64,000 nt of DNA from JBMNCQ01 sp049366715. GTDB taxonomy: Bacteria > Bacillota > Peptococcia > Peptococcales > BICA1-8. The position numbers were made by a program, and so were the translations under genes. The stretch's first letter is position 1. Each line of letters begins with the position of its first letter. The notes beneath the pieces were generated by a model that was not told the DNA's origin, searched no databases, and saw nothing but the letters and a program-made list of their open reading frames with translations. The DNA lies in contig JBMNCQ010000020.1 in NCBI GenBank assembly GCA_049366715.1, forward strand, positions 9,395-73,394, written 5' to 3'. Of this stretch, positions 1-7,995 are shown in pieces.

Positions 1-935
1 TTAGCGAGCCGGCCGATTATCCCCGGCTGATCCGGGACAATAACCACCGCTTCATATAAGTTCGGCAGAATTCCTTTTATTTTAACCGGTACTTTGGCCC
101 GTTCGTCTTTGGCTTTTTGTAAGAAATTTAGAATATCGGCAGCATCTTTATCTTCAACAGCTTTTTCTATCTGCCGGATGGCCTCATGGAAATACGCTAA
201 AGCCTGGAGAACACCCTGCCGGTTTTGCCGGAAAATATCACACCACATTTCCGGCTGACTATCGGCTATTCTGGTTAGATCCCGGAATCCTCCTGCGGCT
301 AACTTAAAAATTTCTCCATAGGCTTCCTCCATATGACTAACACCATAAACTAGGGTCGATGCCAGTAAATGGGGTAAATGACTTATCGCGGCTACCTTAA
401 TATCATGCTCCTCAGGAGTTAGGAATAATACCCTGCCGCCCATTGCTTTAATTAGCTCTTCTAATATACTCACATTCGGAGTCTTAATCAGGGACCTTGG
501 TGTTAAGATATACACAGCATTTTCAAATAAATACGGGTCCGCCCCTTTTAAGCCCTTCGATTCCGAACCGGCCATGGGATGTCCCGGAATATATTCCGTA
601 TGAGCAGGCAGGATCTGATACAGCTCATCGGATATTTCCTTTTTGGTACTGCCGACATCGGTAATAATACAGCCGGGCTGCAAATTATTTTTAATTTTTT
701 CGCAAACGGAAGTTATTTCAGCAGTCAGGGTCGCAACTACAACCAGATCTGCATTTTTGACGCCTTCAACCAAATTTGTCGTGCCTTGATCGATACATTT
801 CATTTCCATAGCCAGTTGTAAGGTATCAGGACAGATATCTACCGCACAAATTTGCATATCCGCCCTCACCCTTTTTAATGCCCGGGCCCAGGACCCGCCG
901 ATAAGCCCTAAACCTATAATCGTAACATTTTTTAT
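1..935 (-). CDS. tyrA: Prephenate dehydrogenase, partial (runs off left edge)
   Basis: NAD-dependent oxidative decarboxylation of prephenate to 4-hydroxyphenylpyruvate, the tyrosine branch. The frame opens with a Rossmann motif (VTIIGLGLIGGSWAR), then the TyrA signatures DVGSTKKEI, GHPMAGSE and ISHLPHLLAS. The final visible residues (YEAVVIVPDQPGIIGRLA) look like the start of a C-terminal ACT domain, which continues beyond base 1. It is the third gene of the aroF-pheA-tyrA operon and overlaps the pheA stop. Oddity: the in-frame stop TAA at 959-957 is followed by no ATG, GTG or TTG before the Rossmann motif. The nearest candidates are ATA at 935-933 or ATT a few codons later. An out-of-frame ATG at 928-926 follows a run of six A, so a frameshift or sequencing error is the alternative. 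The family call is secure; the start is not. Confidence 0.88.
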   Translation of the reverse strand, partial: MKNVTIIGLGLIGGSWARALKRVRADMQICAVDICPDTLQLAMEMKCIDQGTTNLVEGVKNADLVVVATLTAEITSVCEKIKNNLQPGCIITDVGSTKKEISDELYQILPAHTEYIPGHPMAGSESKGLKGADPYLFENAVYILTPRSLIKTPNVSILEELIKAMGGRVLFLTPEEHDIKVAAISHLPHLLASTLVYGVSHMEEAYGEIFKLAAGGFRDLTRIADSQPEMWCDIFRQNRQGVLQALAYFHEAIRQIEKAVEDKDAADILNFLQKAKDERAKVPVKIKGILPNLYEAVVIVPDQPGIIGRLA

Positions 936-1792
936 ACCTCTTGATACCCCATGTGGTTATCCCCCTTTATATTTCCGTAGCAGCCCAACACTTTTATCAG
1001 CTTGCATTTACTCTTAAGATATCCGATTATATCTTTTTGATAAGCAGCTATATCAATTTTACAATCCAGAAAAAATATATAGTTACCTAATTCATCTTTG
1101 GCCGGCCTTGATTCAATTTTGCTTAAATCAATTTGCTCCCGGGCAAATATTTCCAGGATTTCATAAAGTTCCCCTGGCTTATTCTCTCTAAGGGCAAGAC
1201 ACAACGAAGTTTTCGTAGGTTTATTTAACCCATAATTCTTTTTCCCCAGTATTAAGAATCTGGTTTGATTTATTTTATTATCACTGATATTTGAACTTAT
1301 CACATGGAGACCGTATCTTTCTGCAGCCCATAAAGACCCGATTGCTGCGAATCCCCCGGCCCTAGCCTTTACTTTTTGTACTGCTTCGGCAGTACTATTT
1401 ACGGCAATTCGTTCCGCGGCGGGATAAAACTCATAAAGATATTTGTGACATTGCGCAAGTGCCTGGGGATGGGAGCAAATTTTTGTTATGCCGGCGCCAT
1501 TGGCGTTATTTCCTAAAAGAAAATGTTGAATATCGATAACGATCTCTCCATTAATGAATAGATCTAGTTCATGGGCCAGCATATCAAGGGTTATATTCAC
1601 CGTACCTTCGATGGAATTTTCTACCGGCACTATGCCTAACTCAACCTCAGCCTGATCTACAGCATTTAAGATATGCGGAATAGAGGGAAAAGCCTTTAAG
1701 TCCGCAGAATGCCTCCGGCTAAATTCCACAGCGGCCCTCTGTGTAAAAGTACCTTGCGGTCCTAAATATCCTAAAGTGAATTGTCCGGCCAT
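932..1792 (-). CDS. pheA: Prephenate dehydratase
   Basis: Converts prephenate to phenylpyruvate, the phenylalanine branch. The 286-residue protein has the usual monofunctional architecture: a periplasmic-binding-like catalytic domain starting LGYLGPQGTF, the VPVENSIEG motif near residue 57, the NQTRFLIL motif near residue 175, and a C-terminal ACT regulatory domain with the Phe-binding ESRP motif near residue 225. It begins six bases after the aroF stop codon with AAGGGA as ribosome site, and its end overlaps the start of tyrA. The three genes are therefore read from one message. Feedback control by phenylalanine through the ACT domain is expected from the family. Confidence 0.96.
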   Translation of the reverse strand: MAGQFTLGYLGPQGTFTQRAAVEFSRRHSADLKAFPSIPHILNAVDQAEVELGIVPVENSIEGTVNITLDMLAHELDLFINGEIVIDIQHFLLGNNANGAGITKICSHPQALAQCHKYLYEFYPAAERIAVNSTAEAVQKVKARAGGFAAIGSLWAAERYGLHVISSNISDNKINQTRFLILGKKNYGLNKPTKTSLCLALRENKPGELYEILEIFAREQIDLSKIESRPAKDELGNYIFFLDCKIDIAAYQKDIIGYLKSKCKLIKVLGCYGNIKGDNHMGYQEV

Positions 1793-1798
1793 TTTCCC

Positions 1799-2854
1799 TT
1801 AGCCATCCGTTCCCGTCTTAGTTAACCGGGGGTTCTTATCTAAATGCTTCCCCATTACTCCTGCCACTTCCGCTAATTCCTTTAACAATTGTTCATATTT
1901 CTCAGGTTTAAGGGATTGCGGCCCGTCTGATAATGCTTCACTGGGATTAGGGTGCACTTCAATGATCAGTCCGTCGGCTCCGGCTATCACTGCAGCCTTG
2001 GCCATGGGATTAACTAATCTCCATTTCCCGGTCCCATGACTGGGATCAACGATAATAGGCAGGTGGGTGAGATGCTTAATAATAGGAACAACTGATAAAT
2101 CCAGAGTATTTCTGGTATAAGTTTCAAAGGTCCGGATACCCCGCTCACACAAAATCACCTGGGAATTTCCGCCGGCTAAAATATATTCCGCGGCCATGAC
2201 CCATTCCTCAACTGTGGCGGAAAGACCTCTTTTCAGAAGTACAGGCATCTTACTCTTGCTGACTTCTTTTAAGAGAGCAAAGTTCTGCATATTTCTGGCT
2301 CCCACTTGTAAAATATCGACGTACTGAGATACCAGCTCCACACTCCTGGTATCCATAACTTCACTAACGACCAGCAATCCGTTTTGATCCGCCGCATCCC
2401 GTAAATATTGCAGGCCCTTTTCTTCCAAGCCTTGAAATGCATAAGGAGAAGTGCGGGGTTTGTAGGCTCCTCCACGCATAATCTTGGCTCCGCCTTTTTT
2501 TACTATTTCGGCAACCTCCAAAATCTGCTCCTTACTTTCTACCGCACAAGGTCCGGCCATAACCTGCAGTTCATCGGACCCAATTTTTACCCCTTTAATA
2601 TCAATGATCGTATCTTCACTCTGAAATTCACGGCTTGCCAATTTGTAGGGAGTCAGTATGGGCACAACCTTTTCTACCCCGTCCAGTGCCTCCAGGGCTA
2701 AATCATCGGTTTTGGCTTTTGTGCCTAAAACCCCTATAATAGTCCTTTCAACTCCCTTGGAAAGGTGCAGGGTATAGCCCCTGTTTTGTAAATTAGCTAC
2801 AATCTCATCAATTCTTTCATCCTTTGTGCCTTTTTCCATCACAACAATCATCAT
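1799..2854 (-). CDS. aroF: 3-deoxy-7-phosphoheptulonate synthase (DAHP synthase, type I-beta)
   Basis: First step of the shikimate pathway: phosphoenolpyruvate plus erythrose 4-phosphate to DAHP. The N-terminal ~75 residues form the ferredoxin-like regulatory domain typical of the AroF/AroG-beta group. The TIM-barrel follows, with MAGPCAVES, RGGAYKPRTSPYAFQG, the cofactor/substrate motif KRG and VDPSHGTGK. At 351 residues it matches the family. AGGAGG lies four bases before the first ATG and seven before the second ATG at 2851, so either may start. It is the first gene of the operon, preceded by a leader peptide and terminator, so attenuation of the whole aromatic operon is likely. Confidence 0.96.
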   Translation of the reverse strand: MMIVVMEKGTKDERIDEIVANLQNRGYTLHLSKGVERTIIGVLGTKAKTDDLALEALDGVEKVVPILTPYKLASREFQSEDTIIDIKGVKIGSDELQVMAGPCAVESKEQILEVAEIVKKGGAKIMRGGAYKPRTSPYAFQGLEEKGLQYLRDAADQNGLLVVSEVMDTRSVELVSQYVDILQVGARNMQNFALLKEVSKSKMPVLLKRGLSATVEEWVMAAEYILAGGNSQVILCERGIRTFETYTRNTLDLSVVPIIKHLTHLPIIVDPSHGTGKWRLVNPMAKAAVIAGADGLIIEVHPNPSEALSDGPQSLKPEKYEQLLKELAEVAGVMGKHLDKNPRLTKTGTDG

Positions 2855-2890
2855 GATACCTCCTAAAAATTTTTCGGTAGGAAAAAGGGT

Positions 2891-2930
2891 AAAAAAAACA
2901 CCCCTAATAGGAGTGTGCGCTGCTCTGCAT
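2891..2930 (-). promoter_or_regulatory. aro operon leader peptide and attenuator
   Basis: On the minus strand an eight-codon reading frame (ATG at 2930, MQSSAHSY, stop TAG at 2906-2904) runs into a hairpin with 8-bp arms (ACACCCCT 2898-2905 / AGGAGTGT 2909-2916 as read on the plus strand). A run of eight T follows on the transcript. The tyrosine codon and stop codon lie in the 5' arm, so a ribosome stalled at the last codon would hold the terminator open. GGTAGGGT just upstream can also pair with ACCC...CCTACC downstream. The terminator is clear; the attenuation mechanism is inferred. Confidence 0.7.
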
Positions 2931-3036
2931 TCACCCTACCATTCTACCATCCTACCCATTATTAAAAATTAAAAAAATAAAAGCAATTTAAAAAACCTAC
3001 CATACTACTCATTTCAATTGCTTTTTATTTTAATAC

Positions 3037-3065
3037 AATATACTATTTTTAAATAAGAAATGCAA
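3037..3065 (-). promoter_or_regulatory. Probable sigma-A promoter of the aroF-pheA-tyrA operon
   Basis: On the minus strand TTGCAT (3065-3060) and TATATT (3042-3037) are separated by exactly 17 bases. They lie about 110 bases upstream of the leader peptide. The region between carries repeats of GGTAG (GGTAGGAT, GGTAGAAT, GGTAGGGT at about 2930-2955, and GTAGTATGGTAG near 3000). Confidence 0.6.
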
Positions 3066-3274
3066 TAATAAAAATAATTTTAATTGTAAAATTATTTTTA
3101 TTATTGCCGGATTTTCACTTGAGTTTAGCTTAAAATAAATATCGCAATTATTTAGGAACTTTGTTAAACTACACTTATTATATAAACTGACTCTGCCGGT
3201 CTCCAAGATCCCCGACAATAGCTATAGTAGGGGCCGAGGGATAATACCCGGAACAGAAAATCGATAGCCAATAA

Positions 3275-3366
3275 ACTGTACTCTGTACTCTGTACTCTGT
3301 TATCTGTATTCAATAATAACTGAAAACTGAGAACGACAATCTATGAACTTATGTTCTATGAACGAT
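3275..3366 (-). repeat. Dispersed low-complexity intergenic repeat, copy A
   Basis: Read on the minus strand it has a TTCATAG-rich block, GTTCTCAGTTTTCAGTTAT, then GAATACAG and three tandem GAGTACA units. The same order of blocks occurs at 6449-6545 and 43877-43950. It lies in the 560-base gap between aroF and the plus-strand transporter at 3416. Apart from it and the aro promoter I see no gene in that gap. Confidence 0.7.
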
Positions 3367-3415
3367 AATCTCAACTATACCAGTCACTTATCACGAATTA
3401 TCGAGGTGCTTGCTA

Positions 3416-4321
3416 ATGAAATTTTCCAATCCTTACCTAGCATTATTAATCGGTGTTTTAGGCGTATCAAGTTCAGCAATTTTGGTAAAATTCACCTCGG
3501 CCCCGCCGGTAATTATCGCTGTATATCGAATGGTATTTACCTTTGCCATGCTTCTCCCTTTTACCCTCAAGAATCATTACAAAGATTTTAAAACCTTCAG
3601 CGGCAGACAATATCTCTTGTCTTTTATGTCCGGGCTGTTTCTGACGATACACTTCGTCAGCTGGTTTACTTCTTTAAAATACACATCCGTGGCAAGTGCC
3701 ACCGTTTTAGTAGATACCCATCCACTCTTTGTAATCGTAATCAGCTTTATACTCTGGCGGGAAGTTCTTCCTGCCAAAGCCTATCTAGGCGTAATACTGG
3801 CCTTATCGGGAACAGTAATTTTAAGCTGGGGGGACCTGCATTTAGGTGCAAATAACCTAACAGGAGACATTTATGCCCTAATCGGAGCGTTTGCCGTTGC
3901 TGTATATTATTTATGCGGAAGATACTTGCGGGAAAATATGGAAAACTTGCCCTATACAACCCTTGTTTACGGTTTCAGCGCCTTAATTCTTCTGCTTACA
4001 GTTATCTGGGGAAAATATTCTTTGACCGGTTACACGCTCAAAGACTACGGTGTCTTCTGGGGATTGGCATTTTTTTGTACAATACTGGGACATTCCATAC
4101 TTAACTGGGCTTTAAAATTCCTGCCTACTTCATCGGTTTCAGTAAGTGTTTTAGGAGAACCGGTAATTGCCTCACTCCTGGCTTTCTTTATTTTCCAGGA
4201 AAGCTTAACTGCCCAGCAACTTTTGGGCAGTCTGCTGATTTTAGGAGGCATCTACTATTTTGTCCGTTACCAGGCAATAGAACACCAAGCCGCTCCTGAA
4301 GTTAAAACCACGGCCTCATAA
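3416..4321 (+). CDS. DMT-superfamily (EamA) transporter
   Basis: Inner-membrane metabolite exporter of the drug/metabolite transporter superfamily; substrate unknown. About ten hydrophobic helices make up two EamA repeats. The first repeat ends near ALSGTVILSWG (~residue 130) and the second near LGEPVIASLLAFFIFQESL (~residue 255), a hallmark glutamate/proline stretch of the family. Length (~302 residues) is typical. The start is ATG 3416, seven bases after GAGGTG; an earlier in-frame TTG at 3410 has no spacing. It is a single gene, converging on the thioesterase. Confidence 0.88.
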   Translation: MKFSNPYLALLIGVLGVSSSAILVKFTSAPPVIIAVYRMVFTFAMLLPFTLKNHYKDFKTFSGRQYLLSFMSGLFLTIHFVSWFTSLKYTSVASATVLVDTHPLFVIVISFILWREVLPAKAYLGVILALSGTVILSWGDLHLGANNLTGDIYALIGAFAVAVYYLCGRYLRENMENLPYTTLVYGFSALILLLTVIWGKYSLTGYTLKDYGVFWGLAFFCTILGHSILNWALKFLPTSSVSVSVLGEPVIASLLAFFIFQESLTAQQLLGSLLILGGIYYFVRYQAIEHQAAPEVKTTAS

Positions 4322-4327
4322 GGCGGA

Positions 4328-4783
4328 TTAATACTGCACAGGTTCCAGATATACCCCTTTATTATAGTATGTCCCCCTGGCAACTGCAGCTTTGTCACCG
4401 GCTTTATTATAGATAATTGCTTCGGTGACAATTATTTTCCTGCCAAATTCTACTACTTTACCCACAACTTTTAAAATATCACTTTTTTGGGCCGGCTTTA
4501 AGTAGTTAATATTGGTTTCGATGGTCACACTATTATGGTTTAAAGTCCTGATGGCCATTCCCATTGCAGTATCTGCCAAAGAAAAAGTTACACCACCATG
4601 GACGATATTGTTAGGGTTTAGGTGATCATTTTGGATGGGTATTTCCAGAACTGCCTCTCCAGGACTAAGTTCAACAATGTACATATCGATTAAATTATGA
4701 AATGGGCACTCTTCATTTAAATTCAATAGTGTACCGAATAATCTACAATCAAGACCATTGTTTTGCGGTTCTCTAAAAAACAT
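4328..4783 (-). CDS. PaaI-family hotdog thioesterase
   Basis: Likely acyl-CoA thioesterase of the hotdog fold. The 151-residue protein contains the signature HGGVTFSLADTAMG (~residues 78-91), where the catalytic region lies, followed by the beta strands IETNINYLKPA and ARGTYYNKG. Length fits single-hotdog PaaI/YbgC-like proteins. AAGGAG sits correctly before the ATG. Substrate is unknown: PaaI proteins act on phenylacetyl-CoA intermediates, but no paa genes are nearby. It is convergent with the DMT transporter gene, with six bases between the stops. Confidence 0.85.
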   Translation of the reverse strand: MFFREPQNNGLDCRLFGTLLNLNEECPFHNLIDMYIVELSPGEAVLEIPIQNDHLNPNNIVHGGVTFSLADTAMGMAIRTLNHNSVTIETNINYLKPAQKSDILKVVGKVVEFGRKIIVTEAIIYNKAGDKAAVARGTYYNKGVYLEPVQY

Positions 4784-4916
4784 ATTTCCACTCCTTTTTT
4801 ATAGTACATGTATTATTATAGCGGATTTCTTCCCCGGGCAAATAACTTTTCTCCTTAACTGTCTTAAATGATCAAAGAATAATAATTATTTTTTCATAAA
4901 AATTTCATAAAAAAAG

Positions 4917-5000
4917 CCTTTAATTGCCATAAAATGGCTAAAAGGATCATTTTTGATGATGAGACAGTCTGGGCTCAACCGGCAAACTGTCTTATCATCA
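4917..5000. other. Two intergenic hairpins between thioesterase and TauE genes
   Basis: This 340-base gap holds no gene. It has a hairpin GCCAT-AAA-ATGGC flanked by CCTTT/AAAGG (about 4917-4945). A stronger one has 15-base arms (4954-4968 and 4986-5000, one G-T mismatch) around a 17-base loop. Neither is followed by a T tract on the plus strand, so the second is more likely a protein-binding inverted repeat or RNA structure than a terminator. Confidence 0.5.
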
Positions 5001-5123
5001 TATCAAATTCAAAAGTGTCCGGATAATAATCATTAAATTTTCCAACAGCATAGCAGGAAAAAATTGTTTAAACACCGAATCATTTATTTTAGACGAATAC
5101 TAAATGTGAGTAGGTGAAGATAC

Positions 5124-5900
5124 TTGCTGGTTTGGCTATTTGCCTTTTCCGTCGTACTTATAGCTGCAATTTTACAATCTACCATAGGTTTCGGATTCGC
5201 AGTTATGGCGACTCCGTTTTTGCTTTTAATTTTTAAGTCCCAGGATTGCATTCAAATAAGTATGTTATTATCTTTCTCCATAGCCATTGCACTTTTACCA
5301 AGGATAGCTAAAGAAATCGATTATGATCTGCTAAAAAAACTGATTATCGGCAGTTTATTAGGGGTTCCCCTGGGCCTGTTTTTTTTTAAAATTTTAAATT
5401 TATATTATTTAAAGCTGCTGGTCAGTATTGTAGTTTCAACGCTCTCTTTATTCCTATTATTTAAATGGTATCAGCAATATGTTAATCCTTCTCCCGGAAA
5501 GCAAACATCCTCACCAAAGCAGGAATTACGCGAGGGCCGAGGCTTTAATTTTGAAGTTATAACAGGCTTCCTGGCGGGCATTTTCACCTCAAGTATCGGC
5601 ATGCCGGGAATACCACTTGTTGTATATTTTAATTGGAAAAATACCAAAAAAGAAATTACCAGGAGTACAACTCTGGCCTTTTTCACTGCAGTTTATCTCT
5701 ACAGTATTATCTCACAGATTTTAATCGTTAAAATCCGTACCGATGTACTAACCTCCGCCTTAAGCTTACTTCCCGCCGTTCTTTTGGGAGTCATTACCGG
5801 AAGTTTGCTGTTTGCTAAAATAAACGAGAAACTGTTTTATTTCATAGCCAATACGATCTTACTTTTTACCGGATTATACATGCTGCAAAGTATTTTTTAA
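5124..5900 (+). CDS. TauE/SafE-family permease
   Basis: Integral membrane protein of the sulfite exporter TauE/SafE family (258 residues, about eight hydrophobic segments). The N-terminus has the family motif QSTIGFGFAVMATPFL (~residues 18-33). The repeat half has GFLAGIFTSSIGMPGIPLVVYF (~residues 148-169). A hydrophilic linker (~residues 115-140) separates the halves. Start is TTG 5124 with AGGTGA six bases upstream. Members move small organosulfonates or sulfite; the substrate cannot be told here. It stands alone. Confidence 0.85.
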   Translation: MLVWLFAFSVVLIAAILQSTIGFGFAVMATPFLLLIFKSQDCIQISMLLSFSIAIALLPRIAKEIDYDLLKKLIIGSLLGVPLGLFFFKILNLYYLKLLVSIVVSTLSLFLLFKWYQQYVNPSPGKQTSSPKQELREGRGFNFEVITGFLAGIFTSSIGMPGIPLVVYFNWKNTKKEITRSTTLAFFTAVYLYSIISQILIVKIRTDVLTSALSLLPAVLLGVITGSLLFAKINEKLFYFIANTILLFTGLYMLQSIF

Positions 5901-5931
5901 CTTATAAACCGCTCTTATTTACATAACCCAT

Positions 5932-6393
5932 TCAGCATACGGAAAGGTATTCACCTTGGGTAATTTCCAAGAGCCCTTTTAAAGTCACCGGCACAGCTGA
6001 GCCGGAATTTCCTGCTGCAGTATAAACCACAGGGAATCTGGCGATGGACATATCGATCACTATGGGAATTTCTGTTATTAAGGCAAAAGGACAAACCCCT
6101 CCAGGAGGAAAACCTGTAAATTCCATTACCTCCTCGGCTCGGGCAAACCTGAATTTATCCTTAAAACGCTCTTTCAGCTTTTTCGCATCTACTTTTTTGT
6201 CCCCACATGTTACCACAAGGACATTTCCTTTTTTACCAATAAATAGTAAGGTTTTCGCAATTTGCGCAGGTTCAACTCCTAAAGCCTGCGCAGCCAGCTC
6301 ACAAGTTTGTGTCGCTCCCTCCGGGAACTGAATTACCTCCAATTTAACCGTTTGCTTTTGCAAATATGTCTTTACTCTGTCTGTAGGATTCAT
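5932..6393 (-). CDS. YbaK/EbsC-family aminoacyl-tRNA deacylase
   Basis: Trans-editing domain protein that hydrolyses misacylated tRNA (Cys-tRNAPro or similar) in the cytoplasm. The ~153-residue protein shows the YbaK fold signature: LAAQALGVEPAQIAKTLLFIGKKGNVLVVTCGDKKVD, then FTGFPPGGVCPFAL with the GGxxP-like loop, and a C-terminal AGNSGSAVPVTLKGLLEIT stretch. I place the start at ATG 6393, preceded by AGGAGG. An upstream in-frame extension to 6450 lacks a ribosome site and overlaps a repeat element. Exact amino-acid specificity is not assignable. Confidence 0.87.
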   Translation of the reverse strand: MNPTDRVKTYLQKQTVKLEVIQFPEGATQTCELAAQALGVEPAQIAKTLLFIGKKGNVLVVTCGDKKVDAKKLKERFKDKFRFARAEEVMEFTGFPPGGVCPFALITEIPIVIDMSIARFPVVYTAAGNSGSAVPVTLKGLLEITQGEYLSVC

Positions 6394-6448
6394 TTTCCGT
6401 AACCTCCTGACTGAAAATCGTTCAGTTTTTAGTGAATAGATCATAATC

Positions 6449-6545
6449 ATAGTTTATGGTTTATGGTTTATAGATTTTAGTTCCTCGTTCTCAGATATCA
6501 GTTCTCAGTTCTCAGTTCTCAGTTATTTTGAGTACAGAACACAGC
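6449..6545 (+). repeat. Dispersed low-complexity intergenic repeat, copy B
   Basis: It consists of tandem TTTATGG/TTTATAG units, then tandem GTTCTCA units, GTTATTTTG and GAGTACAGAACACAG. The blocks match copies A and C in order and spelling. It lies between the YbaK-like gene and the Fpg/Nei gene. Confidence 0.75.
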
Positions 6546-6590
6546 TTACCTCTATCCGGGGAAGCCATACTTTCCCGGGCTCTAATTATT

Positions 6591-7403
6591 CTATTTCTGG
6601 CATGTCGGACAGAAAAAAGATTTTTTCCCCGCCAGGGATATTCGCTGTACCGTATCCCTGCACTTCAAACAGGGTTGTCCTTCCCGGTCATAAACCTTAA
6701 GCAGGTCATTGAACCCTCCTGTTAAGGAGTCGCCTTTACGAAACGGCTTATCCATATATCCGCCGCGATTAATCGCTTCATGCAAAACTGCAGGTACGGC
6801 TTTATGTAACTGTGTAACTTCAGGGAAACTTAAGTCATTAGCTTTCCTCTCCGGTCTGATTCCTGCCGCAAATAATATTTCATCTGCATAGCAGTTTCCT
6901 ATCCCGGCGATAAACTCCTGCTTAGTAAGCAAAGGTTTAATACTTCCTTTCTTATGGAAAAGAACATCACTTAACCACTCAATGGTGAAATATTTACTTA
7001 AGGGCTCCGGCCCTAGTTCAGCAAATTTGCTGTCCATTTCTTCTTCAGTTAATACATGCAGCCGGCCTAATCTAAAATTTATGAAATACAGTCTTGTCCC
7101 ATCAATAAAATGGAAAATGATAGAACCCCGGGTAGTGACTTTTTCATCCCTTTCAGCTAAATACAGCCTCCCCCCCAGCATTAAATGAGCTACCAGATAG
7201 TAGCCGTTTCCCAAGGTGAAAATTAGCTGTTTTGCCCTCCGGCTCACATATATTATTAATTGGTCACCGGCTAAATCTTTAAAAACCTCCGGCTCTACAT
7301 TGATACTTCTTTCACGGTTTATGGTAATGTCCGTGATTTTTTTATGAATAATGCTTTCCGTAAGCTGCTGCTTATAAATTTCCATTTCCGGTATTTCCGG
7401 CAT
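6591..7403 (-). CDS. mutM: Fpg/Nei-family DNA glycosylase/AP lyase
   Basis: Base-excision repair enzyme that removes oxidised purines or pyrimidines and cleaves the AP site. The 270-residue protein starts MPEIPEME, supplying the catalytic Pro-1 and Glu-2. It has the beta-hairpin lysine (RRAKQLIF, ~residue 57), the H2TH domain (FIAGIGNCYADEILFAAGI, ~residues 163-181) and a C-terminal zinc finger CLKC...CPTC. Whether it prefers 8-oxoguanine (MutM) or pyrimidines (Nei) is not decided by sequence reading alone; the N-terminus departs from the usual MPELPEVE, so mutM is a family-level label. Confidence 0.87.
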   Translation of the reverse strand: MPEIPEMEIYKQQLTESIIHKKITDITINRERSINVEPEVFKDLAGDQLIIYVSRRAKQLIFTLGNGYYLVAHLMLGGRLYLAERDEKVTTRGSIIFHFIDGTRLYFINFRLGRLHVLTEEEMDSKFAELGPEPLSKYFTIEWLSDVLFHKKGSIKPLLTKQEFIAGIGNCYADEILFAAGIRPERKANDLSFPEVTQLHKAVPAVLHEAINRGGYMDKPFRKGDSLTGGFNDLLKVYDREGQPCLKCRDTVQRISLAGKKSFFCPTCQK

Positions 7404-7576
7404 ACTTTTCCCTCCAAATATAAGAAAAATAAAACCTGTTTAGTAGAAATTATACCAGAAAAAAAAAATTAACTCCAGCCCGGCTGCAGAATAATTAATC
7501 ATTACTAAAAAAAACTACGGCCTTTTATAAGAAGCCATTCACAGCAGCCCGGTTTTCCCGCACTGCTTATTATCAA

Positions 7577-7602
7577 TAAAAAAGGGCTGTCCCGGGACAG
7601 CC
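7577..7602 (-). terminator. Rho-independent terminator after the 80-aa gene
   Basis: A perfect hairpin (GGCTGTCC CG GGACAGCC, 7585-7602) is followed on the minus strand by C and six T. It lies 14 bases downstream of the stop at 7616. The rest of the gap to 7403 shows nothing else. Confidence 0.9.
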
Positions 7603-7615
7603 GCAAAGGATTATT

Positions 7616-7855
7616 CTATTCATCATAATTAAGTTCACAGGCAGAAACATCTATTGCTGCAATCTCCGAATGGGCAGTGTAAATATGTTCTAGTGCTTCA
7701 TCAACTTTACATACTTTACCTGAAATAGGATCACTAAAATTAGCCCATCCCCTTTCATCTTTACATTCCTGTAAAATATGCGCCAATTGATTAAGTCCCT
7801 CCAAAATCGTACTGATCCGTGTCTCAATATCAACGATAATATCATGGTCACTCAT
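7616..7855 (-). CDS. Small conserved-looking hypothetical protein
   Basis: Unrecognised 79-residue acidic protein (MSDHDIIVDIETRIS...). It is mostly predicted helix, has two cysteines, and ends in an acidic LNYDE tail. The ATG at 7855 is preceded by GGGGTGA; an in-frame ATG nine codons earlier has no ribosome site. A strong terminator follows directly, so it is a monocistronic real gene. The helical pattern (ISTILEGLNQLAHILQE) suggests a small bundle or dimer. No function is proposed. Confidence 0.6.
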   Translation of the reverse strand: MSDHDIIVDIETRISTILEGLNQLAHILQECKDERGWANFSDPISGKVCKVDEALEHIYTAHSEIAAIDVSACELNYDE

Positions 7856-7995
7856 ATTTTCACCCCGCCTTTTTAAAATCATTATATGGCATAAATAATT
7901 TAAATGTCAATAAATTTAGAATTTATGGACAATTTACTCAGCCTAATCTTGCTGCCGGACAACAGAATTTTTCCCTGCCCCTAAGCAATTCTCTG

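Noticed and set aside
2930..3010. TRAP-type (G/U)AG repeat binding site in the aro leader
   Set aside because: Triplets are spaced by five bases rather than two or three and too few in number; GGTAG repeats more likely reflect RNA pairing or chance.
3030..3218. 62-codon open frame on the minus strand upstream of aroF
   Set aside because: No ribosome site, A/T-driven composition, and it overlaps the probable aro promoter.
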